64,000 nucleotides of DNA from J054 sp965223095 (lineage in GTDB: Bacteria; Pseudomonadota; Gammaproteobacteria; Steroidobacterales; GCA-2729495): assembly GCA_965223095.1 (NCBI GenBank), contig OZ244979.1, positions 3,348,001 through 3,412,000 of the forward strand, given 5' to 3'. Made by a program: the position numbers and the translations under genes. Shown here piece after piece: positions 19,390-29,400 of this stretch. Numbering within the stretch: position 1 is the first letter of the stretch; each line of letters opens with the position of its first letter. The notes beneath the pieces are model-generated. The model saw only the letters and a list, made by a program, of their open reading frames with translations. It searched no databases and was not told the DNA's origin.

Positions 19390-19457
19390 CCCCGCAGAGA
19401 CAAGAAAGTCCCAACGAACAACTGTTTACGACACGCGCGTTTTTGAGTTTTGGCCGC

Positions 19458-19487
19458 GCACGGCGATGGATTTCCAAAACGCCGTGC
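19458..19487. terminator. 8-bp hairpin between convergent genes
   Basis: Exact arms GCACGGCG (19458-19465) and CGCCGTGC (19480-19487) with a 14-nt loop, between the serine hydrolase (stop 19389) and folE (stop 19518). No adjoining T-run on either strand, so termination is a guess from position. Confidence 0.35.
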
Positions 19488-19517
19488 AGCCCACGGGACT
19501 AAGCACGGCAACAATCA

Positions 19518-20129
19518 TTAAGGCCGCACCAGCCGCAAGAATTCATCACGCGTCGTCGAATGCTCGCGGAAAGCGCCCAACATGCAAGAGGTGGTCATCG
19601 TGGAATTCTGTTTTTCGACACCGCGCATCATCATACACATGTGTTGAGCTTCGATGACGACACCCACGCCCCGCGCATCGATGGCTTCCAAGACCGTTTC
19701 GGCCACCTGCTTCGTCAAGACTTCTTGAATCTGTAGACGCCGGGCGAACAAATCGACAATCCGCGCAATCTTCGATAATCCCAGCACCTTACCTTGCGGC
19801 AGATAGGCCACGTGACACTTACCGATAAAGGGCAACATATGGTGCTCGCAGAGGGAGTACATCTCGATGTTACGCACGATCACCATTTCATCGGTATCGC
19901 TAGTGAAGACCGCGTTGTTGATGAGGTCATCCAAATTCTGACGATAACCTCGCGTTAGGAACTGCATGGCTTTGGCGGCACGCAGGGGCGTGTTGACCAG
20001 ACCTTCGCGCTGAGGATCTTCACCCAGATTGGTGATGATCTCCTCGAAGTGTTTCGACATATTGTCGATGGCTTGTTTTTGCTCGATCACGGTTAATTGC
20101 CCAATCTGTCGCTGCGGTTGAGTTGACAT
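19518..20129 (-). CDS. folE: GTP cyclohydrolase I
   Basis: A 203-residue FolE that converts GTP to 7,8-dihydroneopterin triphosphate. The zinc ligands are visible in SLCEHHMLPF and QHMCMMMRG, and KVLGLSKIARIVDLFARR is the classic core. The start is set at the ATG at 20129, preceded by GGGGGGAT at good spacing; an upstream in-frame extension would overlap the NRPS3 gene. It begins 19 bp after NRPS3, so it looks like the last gene of the NRPS operon. Its product is the substrate of QueD, encoded by the first gene of the same operon, which suggests dedicated pterin supply rather than only housekeeping folate synthesis (inference). Confidence 0.92.
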   Translation of the reverse strand: MSTQPQRQIGQLTVIEQKQAIDNMSKHFEEIITNLGEDPQREGLVNTPLRAAKAMQFLTRGYRQNLDDLINNAVFTSDTDEMVIVRNIEMYSLCEHHMLPFIGKCHVAYLPQGKVLGLSKIARIVDLFARRLQIQEVLTKQVAETVLEAIDARGVGVVIEAQHMCMMMRGVEKQNSTMTTSCMLGAFREHSTTRDEFLRLVRP

Positions 20130-20148
20130 TCTATCCCCCCGGCGCTCA

Positions 20149-23100
20149 TTACTTCGGCCGTCCATTGGTTGTTATGCGGGTCTGACGCTCCAGTTTCGGC
20201 AGCGCGGGGCTGCTAGGCAACGCCTGCGCCGCCGCCTCAATCGCCTGAGCCAGCCCGGTTACAGTGGAGTGTTCGAAGATGGCGAGCAAAGGGATGTCGA
20301 TTTGCAGTTGTTGACGGATTCTGGCGATCAAGCGGGTGGCCAGCAGCGAATGACCCCCCAAGGCAAAAAAGTCCGCCTCACGATGGATCTCCTCAACCCC
20401 CAACAGCGCTTGCCAGATCTGCGCCACGGCCTCTTCCAAGGCCCCGCGTGGCGGCAAGCCCACCGCCCGCATCGGTGCCGGCAGTTCGCCCCGCGCCAGC
20501 TTGCCATTGGCCAAACGCGGTAAGCGCGCCAACACCACCCAAGCACCCGGCCGCTGCCAGGGCGCTAACTGGGCCTGCGCATGCGCCTGTAAGTCCGCCA
20601 ACTGCTCCGCCTCAAGACCGCTCACATAAGCCACCAGTTGCTCACCCCGGCACAGCACCGCGCACTCTGCCACCGGCGCATAGCCTCGCAACACCGTTTC
20701 AATCTCACCCAAACTCACCCGCAAGCCGCGTAACTTCACCTGGTCATCGCGCCGGCCGACATACCCCAGCTGACCATCCAATAGCCAGCGGCCCCAATCA
20801 CCGCTGCGATAACTACCCGGCGCGATAAACGGCGACCCCGCCGACCAATCGCTCTGCGCCAAGCCGGCACCCTGCAACACGACCTCGCCCTGCCAACTCA
20901 CCTCACCCGGTGGGTCTTCCAGCTGTACCTTAAGCCCCGGCACCGGCTCGCCCACCGGCAATGTCTCGCCGGCCACCGCCGTGGCGTGCGTCGCGCGCCA
21001 TTGGCTCACCACCGTGCATTCGGTCAGACCATAGCCATTGATCAACACGCTGCCGGGCACAAAGCGGGTACGGAATAACTCAAAGTCGGCCCGCCGGGCC
21101 ACTTCCCCGCCCAGCACCACTGCCCGGATCATCTCCAAGCCATGCCGGCAACTCAGTTCACTGCCAAACAAATGCCGATACACCGTCGGCGTGGCATGTA
21201 CCACGCTCACTTGGGCGGCCACCAGCGCATCCACTTGCACCGCCGCATCCACCCCCGCGCGCATATCCACCGGGTGCAGCGAGGCACCACTGAGCAGGGC
21301 TCCAAAAATATCCTGGACCGCGGCATCAAAGCCCAAACCCGACAGCCAGCTCAGCCGGTCACCAGCGTGTAAATCCAAACCGGCCGCATAGCGACCCACT
21401 TGCGTTAATAGCCCCGCCTGACTTTGGCCCACCAATTTTGGCGCACCGGTGCTCCCGGAGGTGCTTAACACATAGGCCAAGGTATCCCCCGGCACAGCCA
21501 GGTTCACCGGCGGGCTGTGGCGGCCGTCGGCTTGGGTGTCAATCACCACCACCGGCACACCGAATTGCCCGGCCAGGGCTTGATGGTCGGTATCCACCAC
21601 CACCGCTTGTAAGTCGGTGGCCTGTGCCAAGGCTTGCAGACGCGCCACCGGCACACTCGGATCCAGCGGCACATACGCGCGACCGGCCATCACAATGCCT
21701 AATAACCCGGCCACCACCGGTGCATCCTGCGCACCTAACAGACCGATGCACGCCCCCCGCTCACCGCCTTGCGCCAGCACCGCCCTGGCCACCCGCTGCG
21801 CGTACTCCGCTAAGGCACCGTAGCTCCAGCGATACGCCGAACTGCTCACCGCCAAGCGCGTCGCATCCGCCGCCAGCACCGCCGCAAAGGCCGCGCCGAT
21901 GCTCGCCGGCTGCCGTTCACACCGCAACACCACCGGCGCCACCGACACACCACCGCACAACTCACTCAAACGCCGATCCGCATCCACAACCAACTCAGCA
22001 AGCAAACTTCCATAACTAGTGGCTAAGTTACTGATAGTGCTTTTATTGAATAGGTCACAGTCATACTCAAAATTGAGCAATAATCCTTCGGCGGTTGCCG
22101 TCGCCGACACGCTCAGTTCGAACTTCGCCGTCGATCTTTGGATGTTGTGAAAGGACACATCCAGACCGGTCATCTCGAGCCTGCCCTGCGGTTCGTTGTG
22201 CAAATTGAACATGACCTGAAACAACGGACTGCGACCTAGATCGCGGGGCAACTTGAGCTCTTCGACCAAGCGTTCAAACGGCAAATCGGGATGCGCATAG
22301 GCCTCCAGAGCAGAAGCCTTCACGCGCGCCAGCAACTCAGAAAACTTCGGATTACCGGAAAGATCGGTGCGCAACGCTAGCGTGTTCGCGAAAAAGCCGA
22401 TGAGGCCCTCGAGTTCGGTGCGGGCTCGCCCGGCAATGGGCGTACCCAACACCATATCCTGGGCACCCGTCCATCGGGCCAGGAGCGTTTTGAATGCGGC
22501 CAACAGCACCATATACAAAGTCGCACCCTGTTGTTTGCACAGGGCATGGAGCTTCACAGACAGATCCGCGCTCAAACGCCGCGATAGCCGCTCACCTCGA
22601 TGGGCGGGCACGGCCGGCCGCGGCCGGTCCGTGGGTAAAGGCAGCTGCGGCGGCGCATCACTTAACTTGTTTTGCCAATATTCGAGTTGCCTAGTTAGCT
22701 CCGGACCGCTGAACAGTTCCTGCTGCCAGCGCGCGAAGTCGGCATATTGCAGCGGCAACTCGGGCAACTTGCTCCGAAGCCCGGCAAGCGCATCGGAATA
22801 CAGCTGACCCAGCTCCCGAAATAACAGCCCCAAAGACCAACCATCGGCAACAATATGATGGATACAAATCACCAAGACCTGATGCTGGGGCGACTGCGCG
22901 AAAACACCGACACGCCAGAGCGGTGCCTGCTGTAAATCAAAGGGACGCGATACATAGGCTTGCAAAGCCGCCCCTAGTTCATCGGCCGCCCGCTGCTCTC
23001 GATCAATGAACAAGCACGCACGCTCGTCAATGAACTGTTGCGGCTCGCCGTCCACGGCTATAAAACTGGTGCGCAAACTGTCATGCCGCAAGACCAAAGC

Positions 23101-26100
23101 ATCCGCGGCCGCTTGCAAAGCATCCAGATCAAGTTCGCCCCGCAGCCTCACCGACCAGGCCAAGTTGTAAACGCTGCTGCCCGGTTGCAGCTGGTCGAGA
23201 AACCACAGGCGCTGCTGCATCGCGGACGCCGGCACCTGGTCGACAGTTACACCAGACGGCATTGGCGCGGATGGCGCGGGCACCGCGGCACCATCTTGCG
23301 CATTGATCCAGGCGGCGATGCCTTGGGGCGTCGGCGTCTCAAACACCACCCGCAGCGGCAACTCCACTTGCAACACGTCGCGCAGCCGCGCAACCAACTG
23401 CGTGGCCAGCAGGGAATGCCCGCCCAAGGCAAAAAAGTCCGCCGTCGCCGGCACACTCACCTGATCTAACACCACCGCATACAGCTCGCAAACCGAGGCC
23501 TCTAACGCACTGCTCGGTCCCCGGCCTGCTACCGGCAGCGCCGCAGCCGGTGCCGGTAACTGCCGCCGGTCCAATTTGCCATTGGCCGTCAGCGGCAACT
23601 CATCCAACGCCACCCAGGCACTGGGCAACATGTAATCCGGTAACTGTTGCGACAACGCCGCGCGCAGCGACTCCGCCTGCCAATCGCTACCCACCACCCA
23701 AGCCACTAGACGCGGCTCACCAGCATCCGGTGACTCTAAATCCACCACCGCCGCCGACACCCCCGCGCAACGCGACAGCGCCGCTTCGATTTCACCCAGT
23801 TCGAGGCGAAAACCGCGCAACTTGACTTGCCGATCTAAGCGGCCCAGTAATTCCAACTCGCCATCCGCGCGCCAGCGCGCGCGATCACCCGTGCGATACA
23901 GTCGCGCCCCGGCAACCTCACTGAACGGATCCGCCACGAAGCGTTCCGCCGTTAGCGCCGGCTGGCCTAAATAAGCTTGCGCCACACCCGCACCACCAAT
24001 ACACAGCTCCCCCGGCACACCCACCGGCTGTAAATTTAATCCCGCATCACAAATCCAAACTTGCGTATTAGCAATGGGCCGACCGATGGTGATTGCCGAT
24101 GCGTCGCGAACCTGCTTGAGGGTCGACCAAATGGTGGTTTCCGTCGGCCCGTAAAGGTTCCATAGACTATCGCCACAGCTCAGCAGATTGGCCGCCAATC
24201 CCGGCTCTAAAGTTTCACCACCGCAGAGTATTTTCAGGCCTGGAGATCCCTGCCAGCCGATATTCACCAACAAGCGCCACGTCGAAGGCGTCGCTTGCAT
24301 GATGGTGGCCTTGCTGCTGTCAATCAGTTCGGCAAGCGCCTCGGCGTTATGCACACTGCGCGCCGGCGCCACAATCACGCGGGCCCCGACCATCAAGGGC
24401 AACAGCAATTCCAACACGGCAATATCGAAACTCAAGGTAGTGACTGCTAACCAAGCATCCTTGGAATCAATGCCCGGCTCGCGGGCCATGCTCTGCAGAA
24501 AATTAATGACCGCACGTTGCGGCACCATCACCGCCTTCGGTTGGCCGGTAGAGCCGGAGGTATAAATAAGGTAAGCAAGGGCCTCGTTTGCTACCACGGG
24601 CACAGGTCGTCGACGCCCTTGTGAATGTTCGAGCATCCGCCCTTGTGAATCGACGGTGAACAAGTGGCCGGAATAATTCTTGAATAACCGTGGTTGATCA
24701 GTAATGACTAGCGCGGCGCCCGAATCTGACAACATGTCTTGACGACGTGCCGGCGGGTGAACCGGATCCAGCGGCAAAAAGGCCGCACCACTGCCCAGGA
24801 CGCCCAGCACTGATGCCAACATCGCGAATCCGCGGTCCACACACAGGGCCACCAATACATTTTCCGCGGCACCGGCCGCGCGCAATTGCGCGGCGATCGC
24901 ATCGGCGCGGGTTTGTAATTCGGTATAGGACCACTGCTCTTGCGCGTACAGCACCGCGGTGGCATCAGGACAGCGGCGCGCTTGCCGCGCGATTAAAGCC
25001 GCGAGCGTGGCCGCGCCATCGTAGGCACGGGACGTCGCATTCCAGCCTTGCAGTGGCCCTTGCAGGGGCGACGTTGCCGCCAAAGGCAAGCACAAGATTG
25101 ACTGGGATGGGTCCGCAACAATGCTTCGCAGCAGCTGCTCATAGGCCCCGGCGTAGGCTTCTACGGTCGACTGATCAAATAGGTCGGTGTTGTACTCAAA
25201 GTTTAGCCATAGAGAACCGTCAAACATCGAGGCCGACAAAGTCAAATCAAACTTGGCGTTTTTACCGGGGTCAATTTCTCCCGGCGATACCTGCAATCCC
25301 TGCATCGGCTGCGCATCCCAAGGTGTGTTCTGCAAGATGAACATCACTTGAAACACCGGTGAGTGACTGAGCTGACGCTCGGGCTTTAAGACCTCGACCA
25401 ATTTCTCAAACGGTAGTTCTTGGTGAGCAAAAGCTTCCAAGCTGTGGGTGCGCACTCGGTCGAGCAACACCGTAAAACTCGGCGCGCCACGCAGGTCGAT
25501 CCGCAATGCCAAGGTATTGGCAAAAAAGCCGACGAGTTCTTCTAGCTCGGCGCGCTGCCGCCCGGCCACGGGCGCACCAATCACTAAATCGTCGCTGCCC
25601 GAATAGCGCGATAACAAAACGGCAAACGCCGCCAGCAGCAGCATGAACAAGGTGCTGGATTCCGACTGCGCCAAAGCTTGCAATTCAGCGGTGAGCTGGG
25701 CATCCAAACCATGGCCCCAGCGACTGCCGGCATAGGTTTGCCGAGCCGGCCGCGGCCGGTCCGTGGGCAGGGGCAACAACGCCGGCGCCTGAGCCAATTG
25801 CCGGCGCCAATACTCGATATGTTTGTCCAACTCCGGGCCCTGCAACCACTCGCGCTGCCAAACCGCGTAGTCGGCATACTGCACCGGCAGTTCGGGCCGG
25901 TCCGGGGACCGGCCTGCGAGGTAGTCGTTGTAGGCAGCAGCGATATCGCGAAACAGCACGCCCGATGACCAGGCGTCGGAAATACTGTGGTGGGTCAATA
26001 GCAACAAACGGTGTTCCGTGGACGAAACGCGCAGTAGATAGACGCGCAGTAAAGGCCCGGTCACCAGATCAAAGGGTTGGGCCGCGAGTTCGGATAGTTG

Positions 26101-26430
26101 TTGCGCGATACCATCGCGGTCGGCGCCCGCCGCCGTGAGCGTTTCAATTTGAACTTTCGCCGACGCCGCGATGACTTGCTGCGGCTCGCCAGCGATCATG
26201 ACCAAACGTGTTCGCAAAGTCTCATGACGGGACACGACGTAGTCCACCGCCGCTTGCAAGCTATGTAGATCCAAGGGCCCCAATAGCTTGATCGGTAGAC
26301 GTACGTTGTAGGCCGCACCGGGACCTTCCAGCTGCTCCAAAAACCACAGCCGCTGTTGGGCAAAGGACAGCGGAAAGCGGTACTCCTCGTGGGCGGCATT
26401 TGGCCGGCTTGGTTCAAGTCTTGCGTTCAT
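20149..26430 (-). CDS. NRPS3: nonribosomal peptide synthetase, C-A-T-C-A-T
   Basis: A 2093-residue synthetase with two modules. Order: C1 about 17-450 (HHSISDAW at 147-154, the usual final Gly replaced by Ala), A1 about 470-960 (YTSGSTGQPK at 623-632), T1 (Ser1006), C2 about 1065-1480 (HHIVADG 1191-1197), A2 about 1500-1995, T2 (Ser2028). A1 pocket residues read by alignment to PheA are D-I-L-Q-L-G-L-I-W, a code I associate with glycine. A2 reads D-A-Q-H-V-G-G-V-V, not assigned. There is no epimerase, thioesterase or reductase; the protein ends about 65 residues after the last carrier serine. A2-T2 DNA is identical to the last A-T of NRPS2, and the A1 C-terminal half plus T1 is nearly identical to NRPS2 module 2. 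Confidence 0.93.
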   Translation of the reverse strand: MNARLEPSRPNAAHEEYRFPLSFAQQRLWFLEQLEGPGAAYNVRLPIKLLGPLDLHSLQAAVDYVVSRHETLRTRLVMIAGEPQQVIAASAKVQIETLTAAGADRDGIAQQLSELAAQPFDLVTGPLLRVYLLRVSSTEHRLLLLTHHSISDAWSSGVLFRDIAAAYNDYLAGRSPDRPELPVQYADYAVWQREWLQGPELDKHIEYWRRQLAQAPALLPLPTDRPRPARQTYAGSRWGHGLDAQLTAELQALAQSESSTLFMLLLAAFAVLLSRYSGSDDLVIGAPVAGRQRAELEELVGFFANTLALRIDLRGAPSFTVLLDRVRTHSLEAFAHQELPFEKLVEVLKPERQLSHSPVFQVMFILQNTPWDAQPMQGLQVSPGEIDPGKNAKFDLTLSASMFDGSLWLNFEYNTDLFDQSTVEAYAGAYEQLLRSIVADPSQSILCLPLAATSPLQGPLQGWNATSRAYDGAATLAALIARQARRCPDATAVLYAQEQWSYTELQTRADAIAAQLRAAGAAENVLVALCVDRGFAMLASVLGVLGSGAAFLPLDPVHPPARRQDMLSDSGAALVITDQPRLFKNYSGHLFTVDSQGRMLEHSQGRRRPVPVVANEALAYLIYTSGSTGQPKAVMVPQRAVINFLQSMAREPGIDSKDAWLAVTTLSFDIAVLELLLPLMVGARVIVAPARSVHNAEALAELIDSSKATIMQATPSTWRLLVNIGWQGSPGLKILCGGETLEPGLAANLLSCGDSLWNLYGPTETTIWSTLKQVRDASAITIGRPIANTQVWICDAGLNLQPVGVPGELCIGGAGVAQAYLGQPALTAERFVADPFSEVAGARLYRTGDRARWRADGELELLGRLDRQVKLRGFRLELGEIEAALSRCAGVSAAVVDLESPDAGEPRLVAWVVGSDWQAESLRAALSQQLPDYMLPSAWVALDELPLTANGKLDRRQLPAPAAALPVAGRGPSSALEASVCELYAVVLDQVSVPATADFFALGGHSLLATQLVARLRDVLQVELPLRVVFETPTPQGIAAWINAQDGAAVPAPSAPMPSGVTVDQVPASAMQQRLWFLDQLQPGSSVYNLAWSVRLRGELDLDALQAAADALVLRHDSLRTSFIAVDGEPQQFIDERACLFIDREQRAADELGAALQAYVSRPFDLQQAPLWRVGVFAQSPQHQVLVICIHHIVADGWSLGLLFRELGQLYSDALAGLRSKLPELPLQYADFARWQQELFSGPELTRQLEYWQNKLSDAPPQLPLPTDRPRPAVPAHRGERLSRRLSADLSVKLHALCKQQGATLYMVLLAAFKTLLARWTGAQDMVLGTPIAGRARTELEGLIGFFANTLALRTDLSGNPKFSELLARVKASALEAYAHPDLPFERLVEELKLPRDLGRSPLFQVMFNLHNEPQGRLEMTGLDVSFHNIQRSTAKFELSVSATATAEGLLLNFEYDCDLFNKSTISNLATSYGSLLAELVVDADRRLSELCGGVSVAPVVLRCERQPASIGAAFAAVLAADATRLAVSSSAYRWSYGALAEYAQRVARAVLAQGGERGACIGLLGAQDAPVVAGLLGIVMAGRAYVPLDPSVPVARLQALAQATDLQAVVVDTDHQALAGQFGVPVVVIDTQADGRHSPPVNLAVPGDTLAYVLSTSGSTGAPKLVGQSQAGLLTQVGRYAAGLDLHAGDRLSWLSGLGFDAAVQDIFGALLSGASLHPVDMRAGVDAAVQVDALVAAQVSVVHATPTVYRHLFGSELSCRHGLEMIRAVVLGGEVARRADFELFRTRFVPGSVLINGYGLTECTVVSQWRATHATAVAGETLPVGEPVPGLKVQLEDPPGEVSWQGEVVLQGAGLAQSDWSAGSPFIAPGSYRSGDWGRWLLDGQLGYVGRRDDQVKLRGLRVSLGEIETVLRGYAPVAECAVLCRGEQLVAYVSGLEAEQLADLQAHAQAQLAPWQRPGAWVVLARLPRLANGKLARGELPAPMRAVGLPPRGALEEAVAQIWQALLGVEEIHREADFFALGGHSLLATRLIARIRQQLQIDIPLLAIFEHSTVTGLAQAIEAAAQALPSSPALPKLERQTRITTNGRPK
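20270..22029 (-). repeat. Long repeat R1, copy in NRPS3 (A-T unit)
   Basis: A 1760-bp segment matching 26576-28335 at a constant offset of 6306 bases. I found no mismatch when comparing the two by eye, and the translated proteins are identical. It begins within the T domain end and covers the whole A domain back to the C-A linker. Flanking DNA differs abruptly at both ends. Confidence 0.95.
23306..24053 (-). repeat. Long repeat R2, copy in NRPS3 (A C-terminal half + T)
   Basis: A 748-bp segment matching 29609-30356 at a constant offset of 6303 bases, with two differences seen by eye (T/C near 23530 and near 23921; the second changes Ser to Gly). It encodes the A domain from just after the substrate-pocket region to the end of the T domain. 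The A-core upstream of it is unrelated between the two copies. Confidence 0.93.
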
Positions 26431-26445
26431 GACGATGGGCGATGC

Positions 26446-29400
26446 TCAGTGATCAAGCCGCTGGGCGGCGCGCCCGGTACCCGAACCGCCAACGCGCGGC
26501 AGTGGTTTTAAAACCGGTGCGGCAGCAAGCTCGGAAGCCGTTTCTAAGCGCTGGGCAAAATCACCCAGCACGGGATGTTCGAAGATGGCGAGCAAAGGGA
26601 TGTCGATTTGCAGTTGTTGACGGATTCTGGCGATCAAGCGGGTGGCCAGCAGCGAATGACCCCCCAAGGCAAAAAAGTCCGCCTCACGATGGATCTCCTC
26701 AACCCCCAACAGCGCTTGCCAGATCTGCGCCACGGCCTCTTCCAAGGCCCCGCGTGGCGGCAAGCCCACCGCCCGCATCGGTGCCGGCAGTTCGCCCCGC
26801 GCCAGCTTGCCATTGGCCAAACGCGGTAAGCGCGCCAACACCACCCAAGCACCCGGCCGCTGCCAGGGCGCTAACTGGGCCTGCGCATGCGCCTGTAAGT
26901 CCGCCAACTGCTCCGCCTCAAGACCGCTCACATAAGCCACCAGTTGCTCACCCCGGCACAGCACCGCGCACTCTGCCACCGGCGCATAGCCTCGCAACAC
27001 CGTTTCAATCTCACCCAAACTCACCCGCAAGCCGCGTAACTTCACCTGGTCATCGCGCCGGCCGACATACCCCAGCTGACCATCCAATAGCCAGCGGCCC
27101 CAATCACCGCTGCGATAACTACCCGGCGCGATAAACGGCGACCCCGCCGACCAATCGCTCTGCGCCAAGCCGGCACCCTGCAACACGACCTCGCCCTGCC
27201 AACTCACCTCACCCGGTGGGTCTTCCAGCTGTACCTTAAGCCCCGGCACCGGCTCGCCCACCGGCAATGTCTCGCCGGCCACCGCCGTGGCGTGCGTCGC
27301 GCGCCATTGGCTCACCACCGTGCATTCGGTCAGACCATAGCCATTGATCAACACGCTGCCGGGCACAAAGCGGGTACGGAATAACTCAAAGTCGGCCCGC
27401 CGGGCCACTTCCCCGCCCAGCACCACTGCCCGGATCATCTCCAAGCCATGCCGGCAACTCAGTTCACTGCCAAACAAATGCCGATACACCGTCGGCGTGG
27501 CATGTACCACGCTCACTTGGGCGGCCACCAGCGCATCCACTTGCACCGCCGCATCCACCCCCGCGCGCATATCCACCGGGTGCAGCGAGGCACCACTGAG
27601 CAGGGCTCCAAAAATATCCTGGACCGCGGCATCAAAGCCCAAACCCGACAGCCAGCTCAGCCGGTCACCAGCGTGTAAATCCAAACCGGCCGCATAGCGA
27701 CCCACTTGCGTTAATAGCCCCGCCTGACTTTGGCCCACCAATTTTGGCGCACCGGTGCTCCCGGAGGTGCTTAACACATAGGCCAAGGTATCCCCCGGCA
27801 CAGCCAGGTTCACCGGCGGGCTGTGGCGGCCGTCGGCTTGGGTGTCAATCACCACCACCGGCACACCGAATTGCCCGGCCAGGGCTTGATGGTCGGTATC
27901 CACCACCACCGCTTGTAAGTCGGTGGCCTGTGCCAAGGCTTGCAGACGCGCCACCGGCACACTCGGATCCAGCGGCACATACGCGCGACCGGCCATCACA
28001 ATGCCTAATAACCCGGCCACCACCGGTGCATCCTGCGCACCTAACAGACCGATGCACGCCCCCCGCTCACCGCCTTGCGCCAGCACCGCCCTGGCCACCC
28101 GCTGCGCGTACTCCGCTAAGGCACCGTAGCTCCAGCGATACGCCGAACTGCTCACCGCCAAGCGCGTCGCATCCGCCGCCAGCACCGCCGCAAAGGCCGC
28201 GCCGATGCTCGCCGGCTGCCGTTCACACCGCAACACCACCGGCGCCACCGACACACCACCGCACAACTCACTCAAACGCCGATCCGCATCCACAACCAAC
28301 TCAGCAAGCAAACTTCCATAACTAGTGGCTAAGTTTTCGATGGTCTTGCGATCAAACAACGACGTGTTGTAGTTAAAGCTAATTTGCAAACCGTCAGTGT
28401 GCTCCGCGACGTGCAAGGCCACATCGAATTTGGCGGCGGGTGCTTCCACGACGAGGGGCTGGGTTTCCAATCCCACCAGACTGATGGGCGCCTGCGGTTG
28501 GTTATGCAGAACGAAGGAAACTTGCGCAAGGGGCTGCCGGCCCACGGCACGGTCCGGCCGCAAGCCTTCAATCAATTTCTCGAAGGGCAGCTCCCCGTGC
28601 GCAAAGGCATGTAACGCTGACTGCTTCACCTGGGCAAGTAGCCGCCGGAACCGGGGATTGCCCCGCAGGTCGGTGCGCAGCGGCAGGGTGTTCATAAAAA
28701 AGCCAATCACGCCCTCTAGCTCGCTGTGGGTACGCCCGGCGACGGGCGTCGCAACGACGATGTCTTCCGCGCCACTCCATCGTGCCAGTAATACATTAAA
28801 AGATGCTAATAACATCATGAATAATGTTGTTTTTTCGGCTTTACAAAGCCCCTTGATATTGGCCAGCTCACGGCCGGAAAGCGACTGACTAAGCCAGGCG
28901 CCGCGAGCCTTTGGCGACGGGCCTGGCGGCCGGTCCCAAGGCAACACCAACGCTCGGGGAAGCGGCGACAACTGCTGCATCCAGTAAGCCATTTGCCGCT
29001 CTAGGGCGGGACCCGACAATTGCTCGTGCTGCCACTGGGCATAGTCGATGTATTGGAGCGGCAAGCAGGACCGGCTCAGCTTTTCGTCTGCCGTGGCTGC
29101 CGCGTAGGCGGCACTGAGTTCCGCCGCCAACACACCCAAGGACCAACCGTCGGCAATAATGTGATGAATGACGATGAGCAAGATCTGTTCTTTAGCCGAG
29201 CTTTGTAAAACGCACACTCGCCATAACGGCCCGCGATCCAAGGAAAAGCCCTTAGCAATTCGGGCGGTCATCGCGGCTTCTGTCTGGTCTTTTTCGACCT
29301 TGGAAAATTCCACCGGCAAGGGTGAAGCCGCCCGCAGCTCGATCCGTGGCTCGCCATCTGCCGCTGAAATCACAGTCCGCAAGATTTCGTGTCTGTGCAC

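Noticed and set aside
20448..28325. Long plus-strand open frames opposite the NRPS genes, some occurring twice (for example 193 codons at 21438-22019 and 27744-28325)
   Set aside because: They are mirror frames of GC-rich codons in the NRPS genes; they recur only because the underlying NRPS DNA is duplicated, and their proteins are Pro/Ala/Arg-rich with no family features.
20270..28335. Possible transposon or insertion sequence, suggested by long identical repeats
   Set aside because: No terminal inverted repeats, target duplications or transposase; the repeats stay in frame within A-T domains.
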